Shown: positions 37,430-47,329, counted from the first letter of the stretch. The stretch is 64,000 nt of DNA from Rivularia sp. T60_A2020_040 (GCA_015272215.1 JACYMD010000083.1:1-64000); one strand, 5' to 3'. Notes: generated from the sequence alone by a model not told the origin. Made by a program: numbers and translations.

Positions 37430-40066
37430 ATGTCCACCTCAGTCCGCAATTCCAAAAAACGCCAGCGCTTCAACTTGAGCAGATGGCTAATTGACCTGAC
37501 ACCTAACTTTTTTGATCGCACCTTAGAAAAAGTAGGAATAAAACATTTCAAATGGCTAATTATACTACTATTAGTATTCTCAATCCCACTGATTATTACA
37601 CCATTAGAAGTATGGCAACAAGGAGCGATAGCTGTATTTCTCGTACTATTAGGTCAGTTAGTATTAGGAGCAGAAGAACAAGAATCTTCCACAGAAGTTA
37701 GCGATTATTATCACCTGTTTATGGTGTGGTTGAGTTTGGTAACAACAATGCGGTATTTATATTACCGTCTCAGTTATACTCTAAACTTTGATGGATGGAT
37801 AAATAGTATTGCTTGTTTAACTTTGTTAGGAGCAGAATTGTATGCAATTTTTTCCTTGGTATTAGCATACTTTCAAACTTTAAAAATCAAAGAACGCCGA
37901 CCGATTGATATTTCTACTATTCCTCAAGAAGAATGGTTTAATGTTGATATTTACATTCCCACCTACAACGAAGATGTTGAGATTGTTCGTAAAACAGCAT
38001 TAGCAGCATTAGCTTGCGATTATGCTCCCGGCAAAAAAAAGGTTTATATTCTCGATGATGGTCGTCCAGAAAAATACCAAGAAGACGATCCACGTCGAGA
38101 AACTTTTCGCGCAAGACGAGAAAAATTACAGCAAATGTGTACAGAACTCGGCTGTATTCACATGGGACGAGATAACAATGACCATGCCAAAGCTGGTAAT
38201 ATCAATACTGCTTTTCGCAAAACTGACGGTGATTTAGTCTTAATTTTGGACTGCGATCACGTACCATCCCGGCAATTTCTGCTACATACAATCGGCTTCT
38301 TTTATGACTCCAAAGTCTCCTTTGTGCAAACTCCTCACTGGTTTTATAACCCAGATCCTTTCGAGCGTAACTTACTTACCGACGGTAAAATTCCCGTAGG
38401 CAACGAATTATTTTATAAAGTACTGCAAAAAGGAAATGACTTTTGGAACGCAGCCTTTTTCTGTGGTTCGGCTGCGGTGATTCGTAAAACCCACGCTTTA
38501 GAAGTGGGAGGAATTGCAGTAGAAACCGTCACAGAAGATTGTCATACAGCATTACGCTTGCATTCCAAAGGTTATAAATCTGTCTACTACGACAAAATAA
38601 TGGTCGCGGGATTAGCACCAGATACCTTTTCAGCTTATGTAGGTCAACAAGTACGCTGGGCTAGGGGGATGGCTCAGATTCTCAGAATTGAAAACCCTTT
38701 ATTTAATTCCAAGTTAAATCTGAATTTTGCTCAACGTATCTGTTATTTAAGCGCCACTTCCCACTTTTTATACGGCTATCCTCGACTGGTATATGCCATC
38801 ATTCCCACATTATTCCTACTATTTGGAATTAATCCGATTCAAGGTTTGGGCTTAGAAACTCTAGCATATGCCTTACCACATATTATTCTTTCCCTTGCTA
38901 CCAACCATATTATTTACAAACACGTCCGTTTTTCCTTCTGGAACGAAATTTTTGAATTTGTGATGTCTTTCCAAGCGGGTTGGGTAACTTTGCTCGCACT
39001 GTTCAATCCCAAAATGGGTACATTTAACGTTACTGATAAAGGCATAAATGTTACCAAACGTACCTTCGACTGGACATCAATGCGCGGTTTGGTGATAGTA
39101 ACAGCGTTAGTAATCGGTTCCTTGTTAGCGGTTCCTTATTGGTTGTTATTGCGTCCAGAAGATTCCGAAGCGGTGTTAGTTAACACGTTATGGTCTGGAT
39201 TTAACTTGATTTTGCTCACAGCAGCTTTACTAGTCGGATTTGAACAACCACAAATTCGTACCGCTCACCGTTTACAAAGAAAGTTGCCTGTAGTAATTTC
39301 TAGCGATGACCAAACCATCATGGGAGAGACTATTAACATTTCCGAAACTGGTGCTTTAATATCGTTAGAATCATGGTCTAATTTACCAGATGAGGTTCAA
39401 ATTGAGGTCATGGGAGACTTTGACGCTCGTGTTTTGGTAACTGCAAGGGTGATCCGAGTTACTCCTGTAAATGAAAGAGAAACTCATTTAGGAGTGGATT
39501 TTATTCATCTCACCCGTACCCAAATGGATGATTTAGCCTTAGTGATGTATTCTGATGTCAAAGAGTGGTATTCTCAAAAACGAGAAAACGCCGATAAACC
39601 AATTGCTTCTCTCGGTTTCTTAGCTAGCAGTATAACTCGTTCTTTACGGGAACTAAAACCAACTACGACCAAAAAAATACGCAAACAGGTTAACACCAAT
39701 GCTCAACTTTATTGGGATGGTCATTTCTTTAGTGGAGTTACTACCGAACTGGGAATAACAGGTTTACGGCTAGAATTAGATAGTAAAAAAGCGATTTCAA
39801 ATGATGATAGATTGTTGGGTAAACAAGATTTAGAAAAAATGCGGAATATGAAACCGCTGGTTGGCTTGCTATTAAACTTAAAAAGTGAAAATACTCCACC
39901 GACTAGATTTGTTGCTGAAATAAATGTCGTAGAAGAAGAACAGGGAAAAGTTGCGATCGAACTGATTTTTCCTGATAAATTCCGCAATAAACAATCACCT
40001 AAAATCAAACAACTTTTACGAAATGATTCCAACGAAAATATTGCTTATAAAGATATTGCTGCTTGA
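37430..40066 (+). CDS. bcsA: Cellulose synthase catalytic subunit BcsA with PilZ domain
   Basis: A GT2 inner-membrane synthase that polymerises UDP-glucose into beta-1,4-glucan and pushes it across the membrane. The glycosyltransferase core has VDIYIPTYNED near residue 180, LDCDH near 273, TED at about 368-370 and QQVRW at 406-410 (the Q-x-x-R-W motif). About eight transmembrane helices flank it. A PilZ domain follows near residues 608-640 with RTAHR (RxxxR) and NISETG (NxSxxG), the two motifs that bind cyclic di-GMP. A second PilZ-like segment at about 745-780 (ELGITGLRLEL) lacks a clear arginine motif. At 878 residues it is longer than typical. The product could be cellulose or a related glucan. 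Confidence 0.93.
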   Translation: MSTSVRNSKKRQRFNLSRWLIDLTPNFFDRTLEKVGIKHFKWLIILLLVFSIPLIITPLEVWQQGAIAVFLVLLGQLVLGAEEQESSTEVSDYYHLFMVWLSLVTTMRYLYYRLSYTLNFDGWINSIACLTLLGAELYAIFSLVLAYFQTLKIKERRPIDISTIPQEEWFNVDIYIPTYNEDVEIVRKTALAALACDYAPGKKKVYILDDGRPEKYQEDDPRRETFRARREKLQQMCTELGCIHMGRDNNDHAKAGNINTAFRKTDGDLVLILDCDHVPSRQFLLHTIGFFYDSKVSFVQTPHWFYNPDPFERNLLTDGKIPVGNELFYKVLQKGNDFWNAAFFCGSAAVIRKTHALEVGGIAVETVTEDCHTALRLHSKGYKSVYYDKIMVAGLAPDTFSAYVGQQVRWARGMAQILRIENPLFNSKLNLNFAQRICYLSATSHFLYGYPRLVYAIIPTLFLLFGINPIQGLGLETLAYALPHIILSLATNHIIYKHVRFSFWNEIFEFVMSFQAGWVTLLALFNPKMGTFNVTDKGINVTKRTFDWTSMRGLVIVTALVIGSLLAVPYWLLLRPEDSEAVLVNTLWSGFNLILLTAALLVGFEQPQIRTAHRLQRKLPVVISSDDQTIMGETINISETGALISLESWSNLPDEVQIEVMGDFDARVLVTARVIRVTPVNERETHLGVDFIHLTRTQMDDLALVMYSDVKEWYSQKRENADKPIASLGFLASSITRSLRELKPTTTKKIRKQVNTNAQLYWDGHFFSGVTTELGITGLRLELDSKKAISNDDRLLGKQDLEKMRNMKPLVGLLLNLKSENTPPTRFVAEINVVEEEQGKVAIELIFPDKFRNKQSPKIKQLLRNDSNENIAYKDIAA

Positions 40067-40071
40067 ATAAG

Positions 40072-40146
40072 TAATAGGTAATAGGTAATTGGTAATTGGT
40101 AATAGTTGGTTAGAGAAGTCAGGTTTCTGTTAGAAATCCGACTTCT
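40072..40146. repeat. STRR array and short inverted repeat after bcsA
   Basis: Heptads of GTAATAG/GTAATTG run from 40072 to about 40104. An imperfect inverted repeat follows at 40114-40146, AGAAGTC...GACTTCT, related to a pair at 56522-56585. No gene is present between bcsA and the CPBP gene. Confidence 0.65.
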
Positions 40147-40281
40147 GATTGTGGGGGAGAGAAGTCGGGCAAGTTTGACTAATTTTAGGATGATTTTTTG
40201 TAGTTACTAACCCAGGGAGTAAGGATTCAATCTCAGGAATAGCCGCTTCGGAAGCGCACCAACAAGGGTGAATGTCACTAT

Positions 40282-40416
40282 ACTCAGTTAGTCTGTGACA
40301 CAGAAGAAGCCTATTATTACTTTGAAAATCGCTCAAAGTCTCACACACCCGTTGCAAAAAAATGTACCAGTTGCGTAAGTCCTAAATCTAAAATCTAAAA
40401 TCTAAAATCCAAAATA
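40282..40416. repeat. Left arm of a long inverted repeat flanking the CPBP gene
   Basis: About 135 bases starting ACTCAGTTAGTCTGTGACAC and ending in AATCTAAAATCC heptads. It is the near-complement of 41041-41179. Most of the CACAGAAGAAGC, CACACACCCGTTGCAAAAAA and AAGTCCTAAAT segments are identical between the arms. A third partial copy (CAATTGCGTAAGTCCTGAAA) is at about 41287. Confidence 0.8.
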
Positions 40417-40450
40417 GATATGAGGAGATTTTGAATTATCATTTGAATTA

Positions 40451-41035
40451 TCAATTATACTGCTGTATTTTCCAAAAGTAACTAGAGACTAAATTCGTGA
40501 CAATATGAGCAACTATGGGAACTAATAAATTACCAGTTAAAAGAGCGCTGTAACCCAAAATCATTCCCACAATAGTTGCCCAAATTACATAAGCCCATTG
40601 CCCAGAACCACTCAAATGTAAAACACCAAAACAAATACTTGACACAATTACCGCTAAGTGATTAAAGCCTAAAGCCGGTAACATAACTCCTCTGAACAAT
40701 AATTCTTCACTCAATCCAGGTAGTAATCCCAACCAAATCAAATCTGGTAATGCTAAAGGTTTGAGTACAATTTCCAAATAATAATTGGCGCTTTGACGGT
40801 AAACTGGAAAAAAGCGATAAGCTAAACTACTTAAGCCGGTAATAGTTAATCCTAATCCAACTCCAATCAAAAATTCCTTTTGATTCCAATGCCAAGACAT
40901 TAAGTAAAAATTACCAAATTCCAGGCATAATTTGGCTATAATCCACAAAATAATAGCTGTCAATCCCATTGCCATTAGGACTTGAGTACGTGTCAAGTAT
41001 GGAATTTCTGGCTCGTTTTTTTGCTGTTGTGTCAT
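40451..41035 (-). CDS. CPBP family intramembrane glutamic endopeptidase
   Basis: A polytopic membrane protein of the CPBP (CAAX protease/bacteriocin-processing) family. Motif 1, LSEELLFRG (EExxxR), is near residue 112, motif 2, SICFGVLHL, near 140, and motif 3, PIVAHIVTNLVS, near the C-terminus, so the catalytic residues are retained. About six transmembrane helices are visible. The start is set at the ATG at 41035 (MTQQQKNEPEIPYLTR), giving 194 residues. The frame extends 46 codons further upstream, but that part reads through STRR heptads and the inverted-repeat arm and is not credible coding sequence. The gene is bracketed by the two arms. Substrates are unknown. Confidence 0.85.
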   Translation of the reverse strand: MTQQQKNEPEIPYLTRTQVLMAMGLTAIILWIIAKLCLEFGNFYLMSWHWNQKEFLIGVGLGLTITGLSSLAYRFFPVYRQSANYYLEIVLKPLALPDLIWLGLLPGLSEELLFRGVMLPALGFNHLAVIVSSICFGVLHLSGSGQWAYVIWATIVGMILGYSALLTGNLLVPIVAHIVTNLVSSYFWKIQQYN

Positions 41036-41040
41036 TCGAT

Positions 41041-41179
41041 TTTGGATTTTGGATTTTGGATTTTGGATTTTAAATTTAGGACTTAGCAAAAAGGCACATT
41101 TTTTTGCAACGGGTGTGTGACACTTTGAGTAATTTTTAACGTAATAATAAGCTTCTTCTGTGTCACGCACCAACTGAGT
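41041..41179. repeat. Right arm of the long inverted repeat flanking the CPBP gene
   Basis: Near-perfect inverse of 40282-40416. It begins with TTTTGGA heptads next to the CPBP start codon and ends at ACTGAGT. Because the arm lies immediately upstream of the gene, it contains or replaces its promoter region. Confidence 0.8.
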
Positions 41180-41210
41180 AAGTGCTTAGGCAAAATTAAT
41201 TAGATATTGT

Positions 41211-41236
41211 CATTGCGAGGAACGAAGCAATCGCAA
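41211..41236. repeat. Small GCGATTGCTTCG-type repeat
   Basis: CATTGCGAGGAACGAAGCAA and the following TCGCAA form an imperfect palindrome, ATTGCGA...TCGCAA. Sequences of this type are frequent between genes of cyanobacteria. Nothing else is visible in the gap to the DUF3326 gene, apart from a third partial copy of the inverted-repeat arm near 41287-41315. Confidence 0.5.
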
Positions 41237-41360
41237 GGGTTTCAAGTTTTCGGAATGTACAATTAATTTTGCACAACTACTTATTGTGACAATTGCGTAA
41301 GTCCTGAAATTTTAGATTGACCTTATGTCTAAGCGCTGCTTTACAATTAACATTTAGCAT

Positions 41361-42419
41361 TTAAACTAACGGCTGTAAAGAAAATATTGTAGAACTTAAA
41401 GCATATGGGTTAATTCCTGCTTTGTGAGCCGCTAATATTCCGATTGCTTCTAAATAGGAAGTTGCCGATATTGTTTTGATTCCTAAGCTTTGAGGAGCAA
41501 CCTGCATCTGTGTTTGGTTTTCCTCTACGGTAATTATCTGACATTTCCTTTGACTTAAATTCAGCAATGCACTACTACCACAAGCGTTTGCCGGTACAAT
41601 GACTGCATCCACTTCTTCTACCCATATATCCCTATTGTTAGGAAATTGGTTAGAATCCCCGGTGGTAAACTGGGGTGCGCGACTCAAACCTACAAGTACA
41701 CTTGGTAAAAAAGTATAACCCAATTCTTCCGCCGCTGAACGTGGAGATAAATTACTATCTAAGGGTGGTGGTTCAAAAGTCGGAGAATGAGCGCAAGGAA
41801 TCTGAAATTCTCGCACAATTAAATGACTGATTACTGCTTCGGCACCTGCAATGGTATCTACTCCTTTACCTTGACGGTAATTTTGCTCTGCTTCTTCATC
41901 AAGATAATCGGGAAAACGCGCAACAACTGCTATCGCTTCTGCACCGGCTTTATTTATTAATAGTTCCGCAGCCCGTAATAAACTATCTGGATTACCTATA
42001 GTTCCCCAACTTGCACCAGATGCCGCACAGTCTAATTCTACATTTAATGAGGCATCAGTAATGACATAATCTGTTAAGTTTAATCCTAGGGTTGCTCTAG
42101 CCGCATCTGCCGCTTGAAGATTTCTTAAACGTAAATCTGGCTCTATTCCTTTGTCGAGAATTAACCCGATTTTATTTTGATGTACTCGACGCAAACCCCA
42201 ACATCCTTGAGCGAATTTGTCAATACCATAACCTTCCACATACAAAGCATTCGGTAGATTCCAATACAAAGTTGCACCGTTAAGAACGTTGGGATGAGTT
42301 ATCAAAACATCACAAACTTCAGCCATCGCTTTAGCGACGGGTAATGCATCTCCGGCATAACCCCCGATGGCTGCTCCAACTCCTGTGGGAATAATTAAAA
42401 TAGCAGTATATGGACGCAT
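41361..42419 (-). CDS. DUF3326 domain-containing protein
   Basis: A 352-residue cytoplasmic protein of the DUF3326 family, which is conserved in cyanobacteria and has no established function. Conserved stretches are IPTGVGAAIGGYAGDALPVA at the N-terminus, THPNVLNGATLYWNLPNALY, TDASLNVELDCAASGASWGT and PANACGSSALLNLS. The Gly-rich N-terminus and the presence of GASWGTIGNPDSLLRA suggest nucleotide or cofactor binding, but this is not shown. ATG start at 42419. An STRR array lies immediately upstream (42431-42467), so the promoter must lie beyond or within repeats. Confidence 0.85.
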   Translation of the reverse strand: MRPYTAILIIPTGVGAAIGGYAGDALPVAKAMAEVCDVLITHPNVLNGATLYWNLPNALYVEGYGIDKFAQGCWGLRRVHQNKIGLILDKGIEPDLRLRNLQAADAARATLGLNLTDYVITDASLNVELDCAASGASWGTIGNPDSLLRAAELLINKAGAEAIAVVARFPDYLDEEAEQNYRQGKGVDTIAGAEAVISHLIVREFQIPCAHSPTFEPPPLDSNLSPRSAAEELGYTFLPSVLVGLSRAPQFTTGDSNQFPNNRDIWVEEVDAVIVPANACGSSALLNLSQRKCQIITVEENQTQMQVAPQSLGIKTISATSYLEAIGILAAHKAGINPYALSSTIFSLQPLV

Positions 42420-42430
42420 TTATTTAGTTA

Positions 42431-42467
42431 TGGGTAATTGGTAATTGGTAATTGGTAATTGGTAATT
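42431..42467. repeat. STRR array (GGTAATT heptads) upstream of DUF3326
   Basis: About five perfect copies of GGTAATT, the same heptad seen on the minus strand at 12593 and 51104. It lies 12 bases from the DUF3326 start codon. Confidence 0.8.
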
Positions 42468-42610
42468 TTAAGCTTTGACTTTGTTATTAATTATTAATTT
42501 AATAATTTCACAACAGTAATTTCAGTAGGCTTTAGAACCCTTTTAAAATCAGGATAATTTTAATTCACATTCAGCGTTAGTGATAAATTATCAGTATAGA
42601 AATCTATCAA

Positions 42611-43207
42611 CTAAATACTCTGATACAATATCCCTAATATCTTTGCAAGCTCTTTAATATAATAATTATTTAAATCAATAAATAGATTGCTATCTTGCAA
42701 TTTGAGAAACTTCCAAATATCTCCTGTCGTTACTGCTCCATAAATAACTTGAATATTATTATTTTCTTCTTGTTGATTAAATATTTGCGCTGCTAACATT
42801 GCTCCCGCACATTGCCCTAATCCATTTTTAATATTTTCGTTTTTAGCTTCAACAATAATTATTACAGGCGCATTAATTAGTAATTGCTCTTTAGAACGAC
42901 TAATAATAAAATCACAATAACCATTTAAACCTTTCTCTATATCAACATCAAAGTTTGTACCAGAAAATAAACTTATTTGATAATTAGCTCTACGTCTAAT
43001 TTCTAGTAAAATAGGAGTAATAATCATTTCTGAACGGGCTTTTTCTGTATTAATTGCTAAAGCCAATTCAGTAGTTTCTTTTAAGTCACTTTTCAGTTTA
43101 TCACTGGCTTCTAAAGGTTCAACATCAGCAAATAAATCCTCGGCTTCTTCTATTGAAATATCAAAATTATTTTTAAATTTGCTTAATGTCAAGTCACTAT
43201 AAGCCAT
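42611..43207 (-). CDS. PD-(D/E)XK nuclease-like protein
   Basis: A 198-residue protein with a likely restriction-nuclease fold: GLNGYCDFIISR supplies the first acidic residue (Asp) and VIIIVEAKNE the E-x-K half of a PD-(D/E)XK active site near residue 120. A helix rich in charged residues precedes it, and GLGQCAGAMLAAQIFNQ follows. Proteins of this kind are common and variable in cyanobacteria, with unknown targets. It is the last of three closely spaced minus-strand genes, with a 14-base gap to the DUF6887-like gene. Whether it cuts nucleic acid is not known. Confidence 0.72.
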   Translation of the reverse strand: MAYSDLTLSKFKNNFDISIEEAEDLFADVEPLEASDKLKSDLKETTELALAINTEKARSEMIITPILLEIRRRANYQISLFSGTNFDVDIEKGLNGYCDFIISRSKEQLLINAPVIIIVEAKNENIKNGLGQCAGAMLAAQIFNQQEENNNIQVIYGAVTTGDIWKFLKLQDSNLFIDLNNYYIKELAKILGILYQSI

Positions 43208-43221
43208 TTCCCAATTCTTCT

Positions 43222-43431
43222 TTAGTAATTGAATTCTTTGATTTTTTCAATCCGTTCTAAAACAGCTTGATTGATTTCTTCTGGTGTCATTTGTGCAGGA
43301 TACTTAGTTGAAGAAGGATTTGCTGTTAATAAGTCAGTTAATGCGTAGAAAGCTTCTTTATCGTTTGGATGTGCAATTACATATGCACGCAATTCGGCTT
43401 TATTCATTGCTAAAAAATTAGGTTTATTCAT
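43222..43431 (-). CDS. Small DUF6887-like protein
   Basis: A 69-residue protein with the pattern MNKPNFLAMNKAELRAYVIA, then DKEAFYALTDLL and a C-terminal Glu/Lys-rich helix. This resembles DUF6887 proteins, a small, widespread cyanobacterial family that is often placed next to another tiny gene. The role is unknown; antitoxin-like functions are sometimes considered because of size and context. It lies 8 bases after a 58-codon gene and 14 bases before the nuclease-like gene, all on the minus strand, so the three are probably one transcript. Confidence 0.7.
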   Translation of the reverse strand: MNKPNFLAMNKAELRAYVIAHPNDKEAFYALTDLLTANPSSTKYPAQMTPEEINQAVLERIEKIKEFNY

Positions 43432-43439
43432 AAATATTC

Positions 43440-43616
43440 CTATTCCCCATTTGTGACAACAGCTTCTAAAGTTACTTTTCCTTTTTTTAAATCTACAGCA
43501 GTAATAGCCCAGCGTAAAGGTTTTCCATGTTTATGTAATTCAGCTTCGATAAACTTGTGTAATTCAATCATATTTTCTGATAAATCAATTTCCGCACTAA
43601 TAAAATTAGTAATCAT
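43440..43616 (-). CDS. Small conserved cyanobacterial protein, first gene of a three-gene cassette
   Basis: A 58-codon gene starting at ATG 43616 and ending at TAG 43440. The product begins MITNFISAEIDLSENMIELH and has the recognisable middle HGKPLRWAITAVDLKKGKVT, followed by LEAVVT. Such short proteins recur in cyanobacterial genomes next to tiny partner genes. The spacing of 8 bases to the next gene and the good coding pattern (no stop, typical codon use) support a real gene. Its function is unknown. It may pair with the 69-residue gene. Confidence 0.65.
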   Translation of the reverse strand: MITNFISAEIDLSENMIELHKFIEAELHKHGKPLRWAITAVDLKKGKVTLEAVVTNGE

Positions 43617-43697
43617 TTCAATTCACTTAATGATTTATTTTAGAGTAAATGATTAACTGTCATTCAATAACAGTTAATCACTCACAAAAATTAGTAA

Positions 43698-44018
43698 CTA
43701 AACCTTACCAAACTGATTTTGATAAACAATGTCTTCTTGCTCAGTTTCAATTTTCAAATCGGAACGAGGATAAGCAACACAAAGCAATACAAAACCTTGA
43801 TTCTGTAAATCTGGACTAACTCCCATACCCTCGCTTTGGTCTACACTACCACCATTAACGATTTTACCTGCACAGGTGGTACAAACACCAGCATTACACG
43901 AGGAGGGCAATTCTAAGCCAGCTTCATCGGCAACGGATAGAATTGTTTTGTCTTCGGGTACCTGTAAAGTATGTGTTTTACCTTGATGGATAAATTCAAC
44001 TGTATAAGTTTTCGACAT
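43698..44018 (-). CDS. [2Fe-2S] plant-type ferredoxin
   Basis: A 106-residue soluble electron carrier. The cluster ligands are in CNAGVCTTC (C-X4-C-X2-C) near residue 41, and the fourth cysteine is in FVLLCVAYPRSD near residue 79. The spacing is that of the plant-type family. The sequence differs from photosynthetic PetF at its N-terminus (TYTVEFIHQGKTHTLQVPED) and lacks the usual acidic C-terminal patch (it ends YQNQFGKV), so it is one of the minor ferredoxins with an unassigned partner. It is a single gene on the minus strand, divergent from acnB by more than 600 bases. Confidence 0.9.
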   Translation of the reverse strand: MSKTYTVEFIHQGKTHTLQVPEDKTILSVADEAGLELPSSCNAGVCTTCAGKIVNGGSVDQSEGMGVSPDLQNQGFVLLCVAYPRSDLKIETEQEDIVYQNQFGKV

Positions 44019-44655
44019 ATATCAAGATTACGGTATGCGACACATTTATGAGTGAATATTTTATATTATCAATAAGCTGATAATTTAACTCACAAGTCGT
44101 ATATAAAAATCCGGTTTGATTCGTGTTCGCGTCAGTGTCACGAAGCTTTAATTACTTGTGAGAAAAAGGAACAGGGAAGAGAAAGTGTACTAAGATTAAA
44201 AATAAATCTGCAGATCAGTCCCATATCAGAATTATTTTCAATTAGATAAATTTGCGACCATTGGTTATAAAGTGGTAATAATTATAAAACGGTTTTACGA
44301 GTCTCTTGATTTGGATTATTGTTACGATACGATAAATTAATTTTATTTCAAATAATTTTATTTACCAAATAAGAGTAACCATAGATACATCAAAAGCCTG
44401 AGTGAAGTTTGCAAATTAAATGATGCTTCTGAAATGCTTCCGAAGAATACTTTCGATTATTTATGCAAAACTATTTTCGGTTTTTTCTCATGATAGTATG
44501 TATAGTGTAGAACAAAAACAGTATCATCATTACTTGTAATTTTATCCGTAACACAATCGGAAAATTTTTAAGAAAAGTTAATCTAAAAAAGTAAAGTAAA
44601 TAATAAATATCCAAATCCAACTATCAATTATTAAATTGTATTTATGGAGATGAAA
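44019..44655. other. Intergenic region between ferredoxin and acnB
   Basis: About 640 AT-rich bases without a convincing ORF. It must hold the promoters of the ferredoxin (minus) and acnB (plus). The only structure seen is a GGAGA ribosome-binding sequence at 44646-44650. Confidence 0.45.
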
Positions 44656-47319
44656 ATGCTTGAATTATATCGCGATCGCGCCCAGGAAAGAACTGCATTA
44701 GGGATTCCTCCTTTACCGCTAGATGCTAAAGAAACATCTGAACTGTGTGAATTACTGAAAAATCCACCGCCAGATGAGGCAGAATATTTACTGCATTTAC
44801 TGCGCGATCGAGTTTCTCCCGGAGTCGATCCGGCAGCTTATGTAAAAGCTGGATTCCTTACAGGGGTTGCCAAAGAAGAAATTGAATCCCCTTTAATTTC
44901 ACCCATTGAAGCAGTACAATTGTTAGGTACTATGGTGGGTGGTTACAATGTTCAGTCCTTGATTGAATTGTTACAAACCCCAACTACATCCTTATCCGAG
45001 TCTTCCGAAACACCTTTGGTAATGGGTGGTGAAGGTAAGGAGCCGATAGCAGCCCACGCGGCAACGGCTTTAAGTAAAACGCTGTTGGTTTACGATGCCT
45101 TCCACGATGTTTTAGAATTGGCTGAAACCAACCCTTATGCTAAAAGAGTTGTTGATTCTTGGGCAGAAGCAGAATGGTTTACAATTCGTCCCCAAGTAGC
45201 CGAAGAAATTACTGTTACTGTTTTCAAAGTTCCTGGTGAAACCAACACCGATGATTTATCACCTGCCACCCATGCTACCACACGCCCGGATATTCCCCTC
45301 CACGCTTTGGCAATGTTGGAAAATTCCATGCCTGATGGATTGGCAACTATTGCACAATTAAAGAAAAAAGGGCATCCTGTAGCATATGTTGGGGATGTGG
45401 TAGGAACTGGCTCTTCTCGTAAGTCGGCAATTAATTCGGTATTGTGGCATTTGGGAACAGATATTCCTTATGTTCCCAATAAGCGAGCCGGAGGATATAT
45501 TTTAGGCAGTAGTATCGCGCCGATATTCTTTAACACCGCAGAAGATGCGGGAGCTTTACCCATAGAGTGCGATGTCGCCAAGATGGAAACGGGTATGGTA
45601 ATTACTATTCATCCTTACAAAGGTGAAATTACCAACGAAAACGGCGAAGTTATTTCTACTTTCCAACTCAAACCTGAAACAATTTTTGATGAAGTACGGG
45701 CTGGTGGTAGAATTCCTTTACTTATCGGACGTGCGCTAACTGATAAAATTCGCGAAGCATTAAACTTAGAACCCAGTACCTTATTTATTCGTCCCCAAGC
45801 ACCCGCAGATACTGGTAAAGGGTTTACATTGGCACAGAAAATGGTCGGGAAAGCTTGCGGATTACCCGGAGTACTCCCCGGTATGTCTTGCGAACCGTTG
45901 ATGACTACAGTTGGTTCTCAGGATACCACAGGACCGATGACTCGCGACGAATTAAAAGAACTTGCTTGTTTGGGTTTCTCCGCTGACTTGGTAATGCAAA
46001 GTTTCTGTCACACCGCAGCTTATCCCAAACCTGTTGATGTAGAAACTCATAAAGAATTACCCGACTTTTTCGCTCAGCGTGGTGGTGTGGCTTTACGTCC
46101 CGGTGATGGTATTATTCACTCGTGGTTGAATCGGATGCTGTTACCGGATACTGTGGGTACTGGTGGAGACTCCCATACTCGTTTTCCCTTGGGAATTTCC
46201 TTCCCCGCAGGTTCTGGTTTAGTCGCATTTGCAGCAGCTTTGGGTGTAATGCCTTTGGATATGCCAGAATCAGTTTTGGTAAGATTTAAAGGAGAATTGC
46301 AACCCGGTGTGACTTTACGAGACGTTGTTAACGCTATACCTTACGTTGCCATTCAAAACGGTTTGTTAACGGTAGAGAAGCAGAATAAGAAAAACGTCTT
46401 TGCTGGCAGGATAATGGAAATAGAAGGCTTACCAGATTTGAAAGTCGAACAAGCGTTTGAATTAACAGATGCTAGCGCCGAACGTTCCTGTGCTGGTTGT
46501 ACGATTAAATTGAGTGAATCCACTGTTGCCGAATATCTGCGTTCTAATGTTGCTTTATTAAAGAATATGGCAGCGCGGGGTTATCAAGACGCTCGTACCA
46601 TCCTGCGTCGCGTCGCCAAAATGGAAGAATGGTTAGCGAATCCGGTGTTAATGTCAGGTGATGAGAATGCCGAATATGCAGAAATCATCGAAATTGATTT
46701 GAACGAAATTAAAGAACCAATAGTTGCTGCACCGAATGACCCCGATAACGTAAAATTATTATCAGAAGTGGTAGGGAATAAAGTTGATGAAGTGTTCATT
46801 GGTTCTTGTATGACCAATATTGGACACTATCGTGCTGCTGCCAAAGTGTTAGAAAACTCCGGAAAAGTTACTACTCAATTGTGGATTTGTCCGCCGACTC
46901 GGATGGATGAAAAGCAATTGCAAGAAGAGGGTATTTACGAAGTATTTGAAGAAGCAAATGCGCGGACAGAAATGCCTGGTTGTAGCTTGTGTATGGGTAA
47001 TCAAGCAAGGGTAGAAGATAATGCGACAGTATTTTCAACTTCTACGAGAAACTTCAACAATCGTATGGGTAAAGGCGCACAAGTATACCTTGGTTCCGCT
47101 GAATTAGCAGCGGTTTGTGGATTGTTAGGAAAACTGCCTTCGGTAGAGGAATATATGGATATTGTGGCGAAGAAAATTCATCCTTTTGCTGATGATTTGT
47201 ATCAGTATTTGAACTTTGATCAAATTCAAGGTTTTGAGGATGAAGGTAGGGTGATTGCTTTGGAAGATATGCCGAGGATTGAGGATATTTTGGGGATGCC
47301 GAGTGGGGCTGGGAAGTAG
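44656..47319 (+). CDS. acnB: Aconitate hydratase B
   Basis: AcnB isomerises citrate and isocitrate in the cytoplasm, in the open TCA pathway of cyanobacteria that supplies 2-oxoglutarate. The HEAT-like N-terminal domain ([20 protein letters not shown]) is followed by the swivel domain, then the catalytic domains with [20 protein letters not shown]. The [4Fe-4S] ligands are in [13 protein letters not shown] and [13 protein letters not shown] near the C-terminus. The ATG at 44656 is preferred over the one at 44644, since GGAGA lies five bases before it and the conserved start is MLE. The 887 residues are normal. A hairpin terminator follows the gene. Confidence 0.96.
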   Translation: MLELYRDRAQERTALGIPPLPLDAKETSELCELLKNPPPDEAEYLLHLLRDRVSPGVDPAAYVKAGFLTGVAKEEIESPLISPIEAVQLLGTMVGGYNVQSLIELLQTPTTSLSESSETPLVMGGEGKEPIAAHAATALSKTLLVYDAFHDVLELAETNPYAKRVVDSWAEAEWFTIRPQVAEEITVTVFKVPGETNTDDLSPATHATTRPDIPLHALAMLENSMPDGLATIAQLKKKGHPVAYVGDVVGTGSSRKSAINSVLWHLGTDIPYVPNKRAGGYILGSSIAPIFFNTAEDAGALPIECDVAKMETGMVITIHPYKGEITNENGEVISTFQLKPETIFDEVRAGGRIPLLIGRALTDKIREALNLEPSTLFIRPQAPADTGKGFTLAQKMVGKACGLPGVLPGMSCEPLMTTVGSQDTTGPMTRDELKELACLGFSADLVMQSFCHTAAYPKPVDVETHKELPDFFAQRGGVALRPGDGIIHSWLNRMLLPDTVGTGGDSHTRFPLGISFPAGSGLVAFAAALGVMPLDMPESVLVRFKGELQPGVTLRDVVNAIPYVAIQNGLLTVEKQNKKNVFAGRIMEIEGLPDLKVEQAFELTDASAERSCAGCTIKLSESTVAEYLRSNVALLKNMAARGYQDARTILRRVAKMEEWLANPVLMSGDENAEYAEIIEIDLNEIKEPIVAAPNDPDNVKLLSEVVGNKVDEVFIGSCMTNIGHYRAAAKVLENSGKVTTQLWICPPTRMDEKQLQEEGIYEVFEEANARTEMPGCSLCMGNQARVEDNATVFSTSTRNFNNRMGKGAQVYLGSAELAAVCGLLGKLPSVEEYMDIVAKKIHPFADDLYQYLNFDQIQGFEDEGRVIALEDMPRIEDILGMPSGAGK

Positions 47320-47329
47320 TTGATTTTAG

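Noticed and set aside
40130-40357. A 75-codon minus-strand frame between bcsA and the CPBP gene
   Set aside because: It reads through an inverted repeat and the left arm of the element flanking the CPBP gene, so it is repeat sequence and not a gene.
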